Shown one piece after another: positions 1-8,077 of a stretch of DNA of 64,000 nucleotides. The stretch covers positions 992,001 through 1,056,000 of the forward strand of contig NZ_BNEB01000005.1 in NCBI RefSeq assembly GCF_016860545.1, written 5' to 3'. The translations under genes were made by a program, and so were the position numbers. A model generated the notes under the pieces. The model was not told the DNA's origin, searched no databases, and saw only the letters and a list, made by a program, of their open reading frames with translations. The stretch's first letter is position 1, and each line of letters begins with the position of its first letter. The DNA comes from Streptomyces asoensis. Its GTDB lineage: Bacteria > Actinomycetota > Actinomycetes > Streptomycetales > Streptomycetaceae.

Positions 1-568
1 GCGGCTCGGGTACACCGGCCGCATCGCGTCCTTCGAGCCCACCTCGCAGACGTTCGCCCGGCTGGAGGAGGCCGCCGCGGACGACCCGGACTGGCGGGTG
101 TTCCGGTGCGGGCTGGGCCGCGAGGAGACCACGGCCGAGATCCACACCGGCTGGAACACGATGAACTCGCTGCTTCCCGCCAGCGACTACGGCAAGGGCC
201 GCTACGGCCGGTTCGCCAAGGCCGACACCGAGGAGATCCGGGTCCGCAGGCTCGACGAGGTCATGGCCGAGGTGCTGGACGGGCTCCCCGCTCCGCGCCC
301 CTATCTGAAGATGGACACCCAGGGTTACGACCTCGAGGTGTTCGCCGGGGGCGGGGAGCGGATCGCGGAGTTCGTGGGGATGCAGTCCGAGGTCGCCGTG
401 CTGAAGCTGTACGAGGGAAGCCCGGGGATGGGCGAGGCGGTGGCGGTGTACGAGGCCGCCGGGTTCGGCATCACGGGCGTCTACCCCGTGACGCGGGAGG
501 CGACGACGGGTCGGGTCATCGAATTCGACTGCGTGATGATGCGGGCGGACGCGGCGCCTGTGCCGTAG
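1..568 (+). CDS. FkbM-family SAM-dependent methyltransferase, 3' part only
   Basis: The gene enters from the left edge; its reading frame is open from base 2, so the true start lies outside the window. The visible part begins with a glycine-rich stretch followed by SFEP, then a DTQGYDLEVF segment and ends with ..DCVMMRAD. The pattern GY-G-I-SFEPT followed by KMDTQG-D is typical of FkbM-type O-methyltransferases, which use S-adenosylmethionine to methylate sugar or polyketide hydroxyls. An internal GTG at 98 is possible but would cut the SAM-binding region, so I treat the gene as 5'-truncated by the window edge. The substrate cannot be read from the fragment. Confidence 0.8.
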   Translation, partial: RLGYTGRIASFEPTSQTFARLEEAAADDPDWRVFRCGLGREETTAEIHTGWNTMNSLLPASDYGKGRYGRFAKADTEEIRVRRLDEVMAEVLDGLPAPRPYLKMDTQGYDLEVFAGGGERIAEFVGMQSEVAVLKLYEGSPGMGEAVAVYEAAGFGITGVYPVTREATTGRVIEFDCVMMRADAAPVP

Positions 569-717
569 CGATCGGTGGAGCCGATCGCCGGCATCACCAC
601 CGGCATCGGGGTCATGACCCGCTTGCCGTTCTGCTCGATCCGCAGCTTCGTGCCGTGGTAGCGGTCGGCGGCACCGAACCGCCGCTCCACGGCCTTGAGC
701 AGCTTGTTCTCCTCGTC
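568..717 (-). pseudogene. Coding-like fragment antisense to the space after the FkbM gene
   Basis: On the minus strand about 50 codons (715-717 leftwards) read as a convincing protein: it begins DEENKLLKAVERRFGAADRY and includes KLRIEQNGKRVMTP. Third codon positions are almost all G or C, and acidic, lysine and asparagine residues are mixed as in real proteins, unlike the arginine/proline-rich shadows around it. The frame then continues antisense into the FkbM gene to a TAG at 481-483. Upstream of 717 the same frame is low-quality and no start with a ribosome-binding site is visible. It looks like the 3' remnant of a lost gene. I do not recognise the family. Confidence 0.35.
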
Positions 718-877
718 TTGTCCGGGCAGGCCGCCGGGCCGGAACCGGCCGTCACCCGCCGGACGGCGGGCAGCTCCCGCCGTCCGGCGGCGCCCCGGCG
801 GGCGTGCGGTGCGCCGATCATGGGCCGCACGGTCCGCCGCGCGTCCACGTTCCGCGCCGCAAACGCAGGAGAAGCCC

Positions 878-1852
878 ATGACGTCCGTACCGCCGCCCTT
901 CGACCCGGAACTCGGCGCCGCCCTGGCGCTCATCGGGGAGATGATCCAGCCGGGACTGGCCCCCGAGGACATCGAAGCCGTCCGCCAGGGACCCGGGATC
1001 GCGCTGCTCGGCGAACTCGACCTGACCCTCGACGGGGCGTTCGCGGTGGAGGACCGGACCGTGCCCGGGCCGCCGGGCGCCCCGGCGGTCTCGCTGCTGA
1101 TCTGCCGCCCCACGGCACCGGCCCCGGACCGCCCCCGACCGGTCGTCTATCACGTGCACGGCGGCGGCATGGTCCTCGGCAACAACCGGGTCGGCGTGGA
1201 CGTGGTCCTCGCCTGGGCGCGGGAACTGGACATGGTCGTGGTGTCCGTGGAGTACCGGCTGGCGCCCGAACACCCTTATCCCGCGCCCGTCGACGACGTG
1301 TACGCCGGTCTGCTGTGGACGGCGGAGCACGCCGCGGAGCTGGGCGCGGATCCCGAGCGGATCGTGCTCGCCGGGGCCAGCGCGGGCGGCGGCCTCACCG
1401 CCGCGCTCGCCCTGCTGCTGCGTGACCGCGAGGGGCCCCGGCCGCTCGGCCAGATACTGATGTGCCCGATGCTGGACGACCGCAACGACACCCCCTCCGG
1501 TCACCAGATGGCGGGCCTCGGCGTCTGGGACCGGACGGCCAACGAGACCGGGTGGACGGCCCTGCTCGGTGAGCGGCGCGGTGGACCGGACGTCCCGCCG
1601 TACGCGGCGCCCGCGCGCGCCGAGGACCTTTCCGGACTCCCGCCGGCCTTCCTCGACGTGGGCTCGGCGGAGACGTTCCGGGACGAGGTCGTCGCCTACG
1701 CCTCCCGCATCTGGCAGTCGGGCGGGGTCGCGGAACTGCACGTCTGGCCGGGCGGCTTCCACGGCTTCGACGGCTTCGCACCCCAGGCCACGCTCTCCCG
1801 CTCGGCCCGCTCGGCCCAACTGACGTGGCTCCGCAGACTCCTCGCGGAGTAG
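878..1852 (+). CDS. Alpha/beta hydrolase fold-3 (HSL-type) esterase
   Basis: A 324-residue cytoplasmic serine hydrolase of the hormone-sensitive-lipase group, expected to hydrolyse short acyl esters. The oxyanion-hole motif HGGG is at about residues 94-97, and the nucleophile elbow GASAGG at 166-171 has its serine at 168. The Asp and His follow in LDVGSAETFRDE and GGFHGF. The sequence EYRLAPEHPYPAPVDD is the classic family stretch. The ATG at 878 follows an AGGAGA ribosome-binding site at 867-872; longer in-frame openings upstream have no such site and read as non-coding. It is monocistronic, with a long GC-rich gap after it. Length and motifs are complete, so it is probably active; the natural substrate is unknown. 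Confidence 0.9.
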   Translation: MTSVPPPFDPELGAALALIGEMIQPGLAPEDIEAVRQGPGIALLGELDLTLDGAFAVEDRTVPGPPGAPAVSLLICRPTAPAPDRPRPVVYHVHGGGMVLGNNRVGVDVVLAWARELDMVVVSVEYRLAPEHPYPAPVDDVYAGLLWTAEHAAELGADPERIVLAGASAGGGLTAALALLLRDREGPRPLGQILMCPMLDDRNDTPSGHQMAGLGVWDRTANETGWTALLGERRGGPDVPPYAAPARAEDLSGLPPAFLDVGSAETFRDEVVAYASRIWQSGGVAELHVWPGGFHGFDGFAPQATLSRSARSAQLTWLRRLLAE

Positions 1853-2364
1853 CCCGCGGACCGGGCGGCGGCTGCCCGCAGGGTTCAGGACGCCACCCGT
1901 TCGGCCCCGCGCGGCCGCGGCCCGGCCAGCGGGCGGCCCCCGCCGAGGGGCAGCCGAAGGGGTGCGGCCTGGACGCCGCAGGCAGCCTGAACGAGGCGCG
2001 GCACGACCGCCGGGCCGGCCCGTACAGGTGCGGTCCGGACGCCGACGCCGCACCCACGGGTCCAGCCCGCAAGCGCGGGCAGCCCGGACAGGGCACGGCC
2101 CGACCACGGGGCTGGACCGGACGCCGGGGGGCGGACCGGACGCCGACGCCCCGCCCACGGGTCCAGGCCGGAGGCGGGGGCAGTCCGGGCGGGGCCCCGA
2201 GCGCGGGGTCGGCCCGATACGCGGGCCAGGCGGGCTCGGTGTGGCCCCGGTGCGGGCGCAGGGCGGGTATGCCGGGGGCGGGAGCCCCGCGGCGGCCTGC
2301 GGTCGGTCCTGGGCCGGCGGAGCGGGGGCTCCTCGTCGTCGGGGGTGTGGCGCATGATGGCCGT
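1853..2364. other. GC-rich non-coding gap of 512 bases with degenerate repeats
   Basis: No believable gene is seen on either strand. Open frames exist only because GC-rich DNA lacks stops, and their translations are arginine/proline/glycine shadows. The stretch holds an imperfect duplication (listed separately) and several runs alternating CCGG-type words, so it may form structured RNA or mark a decayed or expanded spacer. Confidence 0.6.
2030..2200. repeat. Imperfect direct repeat, two copies about 101 bases apart
   Basis: Copy 1 starts at 2030 and copy 2 at 2131. Both run CGGACGCCGACGCC, then a variable triplet, then CCCACGGGTCCAG, followed by similar GC-rich sequence (about 60 bases with scattered mismatches). 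A partial third word (CTGGACCGGACGCC) lies between them at about 2112-2125. The copies do not encode a matching peptide in one frame, so this is a nucleotide-level repeat. Confidence 0.6.
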
Positions 2365-3351
2365 ATGAAAGAGCTGGCCGGGCGGCTGACCGCACTGGAT
2401 CCGGACGCGGGCGCCGCCGTGCGGGTCATCGCCTACTTCGACCGGCTGGCCGAGTCGCGGGCCGGGGTGGAGGCACTGGTGCGCGGCGCCGCGGTGCTCT
2501 CCGGGGTGCCCGCGCGGCTGGCCGACGCCGACCGGCGGGTGCGTGTACGGGTGGAGCCCGACGGCGCGCGCCGGGACACGGAACAGCCGCCGGAACCGGA
2601 CTGGCCGTCCGCCGCGCTGAGCCCCGGCGGCCCTCCGGCACTGTGGCTGGAGCGCGCCGGTGCGGTGCCGAGCGTCGTGGACGCCGTGATCCTGGAGCGC
2701 GCGGCCCGCGCGGCACGCGTCGTGCTCGACCGCACCCGTGGACGGGCGCCGCTGGACGACCCGGCCCTGGTCGAGACCCTTCTCGACGCCACGGCCGACG
2801 AGGCGGCCCGGCTGCACGCGGCGCGCCGCCTCGGCCTCGGCACCGCCCCGGCCCGCGCCCTGGCCACGCCCGCCGGCCGTCCCGTGGTGCGGGCGGCGGA
2901 CGCCGGGGACGCCGTCCCGCCCGGGCGGGTGGGCGTGGGCCCCGTCGTGCCGACGGCGGAGCTGCCCCGCTCCTGGAGCGCGGCGCTCACCGCGCTCCGC
3001 TTCACCGCGGACGGCACCGCGCAGGACCCGGGCCCCCGGGTCGTGCACGCCGACGAACTCGGGGACATCGCGCTGCTGGCCGGCCTCGTCGCACCGGGGG
3101 CCGACCCCCCGCCGGACGTCCACGCGCTCGACGCGGCCGCGGCGGACGCCCCTTGGCTGCTCACCACGCTGTACGCCGTCACCACCACCGCGAGTCTGCG
3201 GGCGGCGGCGACCGAGGCGAACGTCCACCACTCCACGCTCCAGGACCGGCTGACCCACGCCGAGCATCTGCTGGGATGGCCGGTGCGCACGCCTCAGGGC
3301 CGGCTGCGGCTGCACCTCGCGCTGACGATGCGTCGGCTCGCCCGGCCCTGA
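2365..3351 (+). CDS. PucR/CdaR-type transcriptional regulator
   Basis: A 328-residue protein whose last roughly 60 residues form a PucR-type helix-turn-helix: LLTTLYAVTTTASLRAAATEANVHHSTLQDRL, quoted here only as its key words LYAV, SLRAAA, NVHHSTLQDR. This matches the family signature in which a long helix with hxTLxxRL contacts DNA. The N-terminal 260 residues are alanine/arginine-rich and match no sensor I recognise. The ATG at 2365 begins MKELAGRL; upstream in-frame sequence is low-quality GC filler. It precedes a two-component pair by 221 bases and probably has its own promoter. Effector and target are unknown. Confidence 0.75.
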   Translation: MKELAGRLTALDPDAGAAVRVIAYFDRLAESRAGVEALVRGAAVLSGVPARLADADRRVRVRVEPDGARRDTEQPPEPDWPSAALSPGGPPALWLERAGAVPSVVDAVILERAARAARVVLDRTRGRAPLDDPALVETLLDATADEAARLHAARRLGLGTAPARALATPAGRPVVRAADAGDAVPPGRVGVGPVVPTAELPRSWSAALTALRFTADGTAQDPGPRVVHADELGDIALLAGLVAPGADPPPDVHALDAAAADAPWLLTTLYAVTTTASLRAAATEANVHHSTLQDRLTHAEHLLGWPVRTPQGRLRLHLALTMRRLARP

Positions 3352-3572
3352 CACACGGGCCCCTCTCACACGGCAGTCTCACGCCCGGCCGCCTCGCGGC
3401 GGGCCACGCAACTCCACCGCACGCCCGGCGTCCACGGCCTCCGGGCGACGGGCACCACACGCCGCACGCCGCACGCGCCGGGATCCGTCCCCGCCGCCCT
3501 CACACGGTCCCTACAGCCGGCCGATAGACTCTGGCCCCCTGTTCGAACGGATCACCGTCCAAGGGGTTCGCC

Positions 3573-4832
3573 GTGTCCGACCGCGCTCCCGTCCCTTCCC
3601 CGGCGGGGACCGTCCGCGGGAGCCGGCCGGTGCTGGACCGGTTCTCCGGGTTCGTCTTCTTCCTCGTGGTCGGCGCCGCGCTGGTGCGCCTGGAGCGGCT
3701 GAGGATCGGGCTGTGCTGGGACATCGTGACCGTCAGCGCCCTGCTGGCCGTCGTCTACGCGGCCGGGCTCGCCGGGGCGGACCGGCTCGGACGGTTCGGC
3801 CGGCCGGCGTGGATCGCGGCCCTGCTGGCGCTGTGGACCGCGCTCGTGCTGCTCGCCCCCGCCCCGCTCACCTCCGCCTACGTGTGGTGCGCGGTGCCGC
3901 TGGCCTGTGCGGCACTGCGGGTGCTGGGCCCCCGGGCCGCCGGTGCGGCGGTCGCCGCGCTCACCGTCGTACTCGTCGTCCAACTCGTGGGCGGAGCAGG
4001 GCAGTTCGACACGGAGGTCGTGCTGATCCCGGTGGCCGCCGTGTGGGGGACGGTCGCCCTCTACCGCTCGCAGCAGCGTGACGCCGCCGAACGGCTGCGG
4101 CTGGTCGAGGAGTTGCGGGGCACCCGGGACGTCCTGGCCCGCCAGCAGCGTGCGGCCGGGGTGCTGGCCGAGCGGGCCCGGATCGCGCGGGACCTGCACG
4201 ACACGCTGGCCCAGGAACTCGCGGGCGGCGTCATGCTGTTGCAGGCCGCCGAACGCGACTGGGACGCCCGGCCGCGGACCGCCCGCACCCGGGTGCGCAC
4301 CGTCACCGACGGTCTGCACGCCAATCTGGCGGAGACGCGCAGGATCATCCGCGACCTGACCCCGTCGGCCGTGGACGAGGCCGGTCTCGAAGGCGCGCTG
4401 CGTCTGCTGTGCACCCGGGCCGAGGCGGAGGGCGCGGCCGCCCGGGTGCGGTTCCGCTCGCTCGGCGCACCCCGCCCTCTGCTGGACGCACCGACGGCCG
4501 CGACGCTGTTCCGGGTGGCCCAGAGCGCCCTGGCCAACGTGCGCGAACACGCCCGCGCGGGGAACGTGTCGGTCACCCTGCACACGCACACCGACCGGGT
4601 GGAGCTCGAAGTGCGCGACGACGGCGCGGGTTTCGCGATGGGCTCCGGCCGGAGCGCCCCCGTGCCGGGACGCGGGCTCGGACTTCCCGCCAGCCGAGCG
4701 CGGCTGCGTGAGTGCGGCGGCCGACTGGAGGTCGCCAGCGCGCCGGGCCGGGGCACGTCGGTACGGGCCACGGTGCCCGCGCCGGCCTTCCCCCGGGCGG
4801 CCGTGGCGCCGGGGGCGGTGGCCGCCCGGTGA
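3573..4832 (+). CDS. NarL-type sensor histidine kinase
   Basis: A 419-residue membrane sensor kinase. About five hydrophobic segments occupy residues 25-165. A HisKA_3 dimerisation helix follows with the phospho-acceptor in ARDLHDTLAQE (His209), then a HATPase domain containing the N-box region (ALANVREHA), DDGAGF and GRGLGL. There is no large extracellular domain, so it may sense the membrane or an intramembrane signal. The start is GTG at 3573, after AAGGGG. Its stop overlaps the start of the response regulator (GTGA), so the pair is translated together. It presumably phosphorylates that partner; the stimulus is not readable. Confidence 0.9.
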   Translation: MSDRAPVPSPAGTVRGSRPVLDRFSGFVFFLVVGAALVRLERLRIGLCWDIVTVSALLAVVYAAGLAGADRLGRFGRPAWIAALLALWTALVLLAPAPLTSAYVWCAVPLACAALRVLGPRAAGAAVAALTVVLVVQLVGGAGQFDTEVVLIPVAAVWGTVALYRSQQRDAAERLRLVEELRGTRDVLARQQRAAGVLAERARIARDLHDTLAQELAGGVMLLQAAERDWDARPRTARTRVRTVTDGLHANLAETRRIIRDLTPSAVDEAGLEGALRLLCTRAEAEGAAARVRFRSLGAPRPLLDAPTAATLFRVAQSALANVREHARAGNVSVTLHTHTDRVELEVRDDGAGFAMGSGRSAPVPGRGLGLPASRARLRECGGRLEVASAPGRGTSVRATVPAPAFPRAAVAPGAVAAR

Positions 4833-5473
4833 GCGGTGCCCCGTTGCGTCTGCTGCTCGCGGACGACCACGCCGTCGTACGGGCCGGGCTGTGCGCGCTG
4901 CTGGAGAGCGAGGCCGACCTGGTGGTGGCCGGCGAGGCGGGCACCGGGGAGGAGGCCGTCCGGCTCGCGGCCGCACTCGCCCCGAACGTGGTGCTGATGG
5001 ACCTGCGGTTCGCGGGCGGCGACGGGATCGACGGTGTCGAGGCGGTGCGCCGGCTCGCCGCGGCGGCGCCCGGCGTCGCGGCGGTGATGCTGACGAGCTA
5101 CTCGGGCCGGGCCGACGTCGTGCGGGCCGTCGAGGCGGGGGCGCGGGGCTACGTCCTGAAGGCGGGTCCGCCGGCGGAACTGTTCCGGGCGGTGCGCGAC
5201 GCGGCTGCCGGTGTGCTCGGGCTGGCGCCGGACGTGGTGGGTGCACTCGTCGCCCCGGCACCGCTCACCGGGAGCGCGTTGAGCGGGCGGGAGGTCGAGG
5301 TGGTGCGGCTGCTGGCCGACGGGCTGAGCAACCGGGCGATCGCCGGGGCCCTGTTCCTGAGCGAGGCGACCGTGAAGACCCACCTCGTGCGGGTCTACCG
5401 CAAGCTGGGCGCGGACAACCGGGCGGCCGCCGTGTCGGAGGCGGTACGCCGGGGGCTGCTGGACCTGGCGTGA
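4829..5473 (+). CDS. LuxR/NarL-family response regulator
   Basis: A 214-residue DNA-binding response regulator. The receiver domain shows the acidic pair in LLADDHAVVRAG, the phosphorylation aspartate in VVLMDLRF (Asp58) and the switch lysine in GYVLKAG. The C-terminal GerE-type helix-turn-helix runs from LSGREVEVVRLLADG to ATVKTHLVRVYRKLG. It starts with GTG at 4829, overlapping the kinase stop by four bases. A strong hairpin (5481-5513) closes the operon just after its stop. Targets are unknown; adjacent genes or its own promoter are usual candidates for this family. Confidence 0.92.
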   Translation: MSGAPLRLLLADDHAVVRAGLCALLESEADLVVAGEAGTGEEAVRLAAALAPNVVLMDLRFAGGDGIDGVEAVRRLAAAAPGVAAVMLTSYSGRADVVRAVEAGARGYVLKAGPPAELFRAVRDAAAGVLGLAPDVVGALVAPAPLTGSALSGREVEVVRLLADGLSNRAIAGALFLSEATVKTHLVRVYRKLGADNRAAAVSEAVRRGLLDLA

Positions 5474-5480
5474 GCGGTAC

Positions 5481-5513
5481 GGACGGGGCGCCCGGCCTGC
5501 GGGCGCCCCGTCC
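5481..5513. terminator. Bidirectional hairpin between the two-component pair and the MFS gene
   Basis: Perfect 13-base arms (GGACGGGGCGCCC at 5481-5493 and its complement at 5501-5513) with a 7-base loop. It lies between two converging genes whose stops are at 5473 and 5520. There is no U-tract, as is usual in Streptomyces terminators. Confidence 0.8.
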
Positions 5514-5519
5514 GGCGGG

Positions 5520-6977
5520 TCAGACCGCGGCCTCCTCGGGCGCGGCAGCGAGGCCGGTCCCGTCCGCGCCGGGCGCCGCGTCGCGGGCCGCGGGGATGAC
5601 GGCGGCGATCGCCGCCGAGACCAGGGCGAGCCCGCCGCCGACCAGGAGCGCGGTACGGAAGCCGTCCTCGGAGGGGATGGTGTGGCCGCCCAGGGTGACG
5701 GTCATCTGGGAGAGGATCACGCCGATGACGGCGGACCCGATCGAGGTGCCGAGGGAGCGCATCAGGGTGTTGAAGCCGTTCGCGGCTGCCGTCTCCGTGA
5801 CCGGGACGGAGCTCATGATCAGGGCGGGCATGGCGCCGTAGGCGAGGCCGACGCCGCTGCTGGTGATGATCGTGACCACCATGACGCCCCAGGCGGAGCC
5901 GATCAGTCCCATGGAGGCGAAGTAGCCCGCGGCCAGGACCAGGGCGCCGCAGATCAGCGTGAACTTCGGACCGCGGGCGTTGGTGAGCTTTCCGCCGAGC
6001 GGCGAGACCAGCATCATCATCAGACCGCCGGGCGCGATCCACAGGCCGGCCGCGAGCATCGACTGGCCCAGGCCGTAACCGGTGGCCTCGGGGAACTGCA
6101 ACAGCTGCGGCATGACCAGCATGCTCGCGTACATGCCGAAGCCGATGAAGACCGAGGCGACGTTGGTCAGGAGCACCCGGGGGCGGGCGGTGGTGCGCAG
6201 ATCGACCAGCGGGTCGGTGGTGCGCACCTCCCAGACGCCCCAGCCGGCCAGCGCCACGACGGCGAGGGCGAACAGCCCCAGCGTGGTGGCCGAGGCCCAG
6301 CCCCAGTCGGCACCCTTGGAGACGGCGAGCAGCAGGGCGACCAGGCCGATGCCGAGACCGATCGCACCGGGCAGGTCGAAGCGCTGTCCCTTGGCCCCGG
6401 CGGGGACGTCCGGGACGAGCAGGAAGATCAGGACGGCGACGACGGCGGCCAGGCCGGCCGAACCCCAGAAGAGCACGCGCCAGTCGGCGTACTGGGCGAC
6501 CGCGGCGGCCAGCGGCAGGCCGATGGCGCCGCCGATGCCCATGGAGGCGCTGACCAGGGCGATGGACCCGCTGAGCTTCTCGGCCGGTACGACGTCCCGC
6601 AGCAGGGCGATGCCGAGCGGCACCATGCCCATGCCCATGCCCTGGAGACCGCGCCCGACGATCATCGTCACGACGTCGGAGGCGAACGCGCACACCACCG
6701 AGCCCACGATCAGCGGGACCGAACAGGCCAGCAGCATCCGGCGCTTGCCCACGAGGTCGCCGAGGCGGCCGACGACCGGCACGCACACGGCGGCCACCAG
6801 CAGGGTCACCGTGATCACCCAGGCCGCGTTCGAGGACGAGGTGTCCAGGATCTGCGGCAGCTCGGCGATGAGGGGGGTGACCAGCGTCTGCATGATCGCC
6901 GCGGTGGTGCCGGCGAAGGCCAGCGTGGCGATCACGGCACCCGGGCGGGCCGTGGTCTGGAGAGCGGGGGCGCCCAT
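5520..6977 (-). CDS. DHA2-type MFS drug exporter (14 TM)
   Basis: A 485-residue major facilitator with about 14 hydrophobic helices, of the EmrB/QacA drug:H+ antiporter type. The loop 2-3 motif appears as GRLGDLVGKRRML, and the motif C region lies near GGAIGLPLAAAVAQ. A typical GFNTLMRSLGTSIGSA segment lies near the C-terminus. It starts at ATG 6977 with GAGGAG just upstream. It is divergent from a MarR regulator across 170 bases holding two palindromes, the classic layout for a substrate-inducible exporter controlled by its neighbour. The exported compound is unknown. Confidence 0.92.
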   Translation of the reverse strand: MGAPALQTTARPGAVIATLAFAGTTAAIMQTLVTPLIAELPQILDTSSSNAAWVITVTLLVAAVCVPVVGRLGDLVGKRRMLLACSVPLIVGSVVCAFASDVVTMIVGRGLQGMGMGMVPLGIALLRDVVPAEKLSGSIALVSASMGIGGAIGLPLAAAVAQYADWRVLFWGSAGLAAVVAVLIFLLVPDVPAGAKGQRFDLPGAIGLGIGLVALLLAVSKGADWGWASATTLGLFALAVVALAGWGVWEVRTTDPLVDLRTTARPRVLLTNVASVFIGFGMYASMLVMPQLLQFPEATGYGLGQSMLAAGLWIAPGGLMMMLVSPLGGKLTNARGPKFTLICGALVLAAGYFASMGLIGSAWGVMVVTIITSSGVGLAYGAMPALIMSSVPVTETAAANGFNTLMRSLGTSIGSAVIGVILSQMTVTLGGHTIPSEDGFRTALLVGGGLALVSAAIAAVIPAARDAAPGADGTGLAAAPEEAAV

Positions 6978-7057
6978 GGGACTCCTCGACTTGGGGTGTA
7001 CGGAGAGCGAGCCGCGCGAGGGGTCGCGCGGCATGTCCGACCGAAGGATGTGCATCG

Positions 7058-7072
7058 TACATGCCGTATGTA
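7058..7072. promoter_or_regulatory. Candidate MarR operator 1
   Basis: Inverted repeat TACAT-N5-ATGTA (7058-7062 and 7068-7072) in the divergent MFS/marR promoter region, about 80 bases before both starts. Arm length and spacing suit a MarR dimer site. Part of it (7062-7078) recurs upstream of the flotillin gene. Confidence 0.5.
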
Positions 7073-7094
7073 TCAAGCACATTGTGTGGGCCGT

Positions 7095-7108
7095 GCACAC
7101 TCGTGTGC
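7095..7108. promoter_or_regulatory. Candidate MarR operator 2
   Basis: Perfect inverted repeat GCACAC-TC-GTGTGC, 40 bases upstream of the marR start. Its centre is about 36 bases from operator 1, so two dimers could bind on nearby faces of the helix. Assigning it to the MarR protein is inference. Confidence 0.4.
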
Positions 7109-7147
7109 CAGGATGGTGCGGGCGCACGGAAGCAGGAGGTCGGGCAC

Positions 7148-7603
7148 ATGGAGACGCCGACGCACGAGGTCGAGTACGAGCAGATGCTGCTCAGCCGCCA
7201 CACGTTCCTGAACCAGGGGGGCGGGCGCCGCAAGAACAGCCTCATGGAGCGCAGCGCCTACATCCTGCTCAGCCGGATCCGGATCCAGGGGCCCATGTCC
7301 ATCGGCGAACTCAGCGAGGCCTTCGGCCTGGACGCCTCCACCCTGAACCGGCAGACCGCGGCGGCGATGCGGGCCGGGCTCATCGAGCGGATCCCCGACC
7401 CGGAGGGCGGGATGGCCCGCAAGTTCCGGCTCACCGACGAGGGCGCGCGCCTGCTGGACTCGGAGCGCGAGGGGATCGTGGACATCCTGGACCAGGTGAT
7501 GACCGACTGGCCGGACGAGGACATCGCCGCTTTCGCGGGGTACCTGCGGCGCTTCAACCACGGCATCGAGGCGATCGGCGGGCGCCCCTGGCCCCGGCCC
7601 TGA
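7148..7603 (+). CDS. MarR-family transcriptional regulator
   Basis: A 151-residue winged-helix repressor. The recognition segment reads IGELSEAFGLDASTLNRQTAAAMRAG and the wing is about IERIPDPEGGMARKFRLTDEG; these carry the family pattern of a helix-turn-helix with Thr-Leu-x-Arg followed by a basic hairpin. The ATG at 7148 has AGGAGG nine bases upstream; an upstream in-frame ATG at 7061 lies inside the candidate operator and has no ribosome-binding site. It is divergent from the DHA2 exporter and probably represses it and itself. Two hairpins follow the stop. Confidence 0.88.
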   Translation: METPTHEVEYEQMLLSRHTFLNQGGGRRKNSLMERSAYILLSRIRIQGPMSIGELSEAFGLDASTLNRQTAAAMRAGLIERIPDPEGGMARKFRLTDEGARLLDSEREGIVDILDQVMTDWPDEDIAAFAGYLRRFNHGIEAIGGRPWPRP

Positions 7604-7650
7604 GGCCCGCGGGGCCCCGATCGGGCAAGGCCCGCTGTCTTTCCGCCGGA

Positions 7651-7676
7651 CCGCCGGCCTTCGCCCGGGCCGGCGG
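7651..7676 (+). terminator. Hairpin after marR
   Basis: Nine-base arms CCGCCGGCC (7651-7659) and GGCCGGCGG (7668-7676) with an 8-base loop, 47 bases after the marR stop. Confidence 0.65.
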
Positions 7677-7691
7677 GGGGCCGGCCGGTGA

Positions 7692-7731
7692 CCGTTCCGG
7701 CGGCGGCGTTCAGGCTCCGCCGCCGGAACGG
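7692..7731. terminator. Strong hairpin containing the stop codon of the small minus gene
   Basis: Perfect 15-base arms (7692-7706 and 7717-7731) around a 10-base loop. The stop codon of the small minus-strand gene (7710-7712) falls in the loop, so the final codons of that gene form one arm. It can end transcripts from both directions. Confidence 0.75.
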
Positions 7732-7898
7732 CCGTCGTGAGGGCCCGTCCGGGCCGGTCGGTCGTCCGCATCGTCCGCGTCGTACCGCTCGCCCTCGGCC
7801 CGGGACGGGGTCGGACGCCCCGGAGCCGGATGGTCGGCCGTCTCGCGGGCGTCGTCGTCCCGGTCGCCCTCGGCCCGGGACGGGGTGTGGTCGCTCAT
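7710..7898 (-). CDS. Small hydrophilic protein with a duplicated TPSRAEG motif
   Basis: A 62-residue, highly charged protein rich in Asp, Arg, Pro and Gly with no hydrophobic segment; it is likely disordered and cytoplasmic. It contains two copies of TPSRAEG(D/E)R about 27 residues apart, each followed by an acidic run. A good ribosome-binding site (GGAGAGG) lies just before ATG 7898, and codon use is native, so I accept it as a gene despite its size. Function is unknown. It sits between a MarR/MFS locus and a lipoprotein gene on the same strand, 179 bases downstream of that gene. Confidence 0.6.
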   Translation of the reverse strand: MSDHTPSRAEGDRDDDARETADHPAPGRPTPSRAEGERYDADDADDRPARTGPHDGRSGGGA

Positions 7899-8077
7899 CG
7901 CGCTCGCCTCTCCTGCCACCCGTGCCTCGTGTCCGGCGGGCCCCGGACGGGAGACGGGTACCCCCCGGCGGCACGGGTGAAGCGGTCCGCGGCCGGTACC
8001 CGCACCCGGCACTCGCCCGGGGCACGGCACCGGCACCCGGCACGTGCCCTTCGGCGCCACTCGACCGCCAGAGGCGG

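Noticed and set aside
1825..2364. N-terminal extension of the PucR-type regulator.
   Set aside because: Arg/Gly/Pro filler with no domain; a clear ATG at 2365 begins the conserved part.
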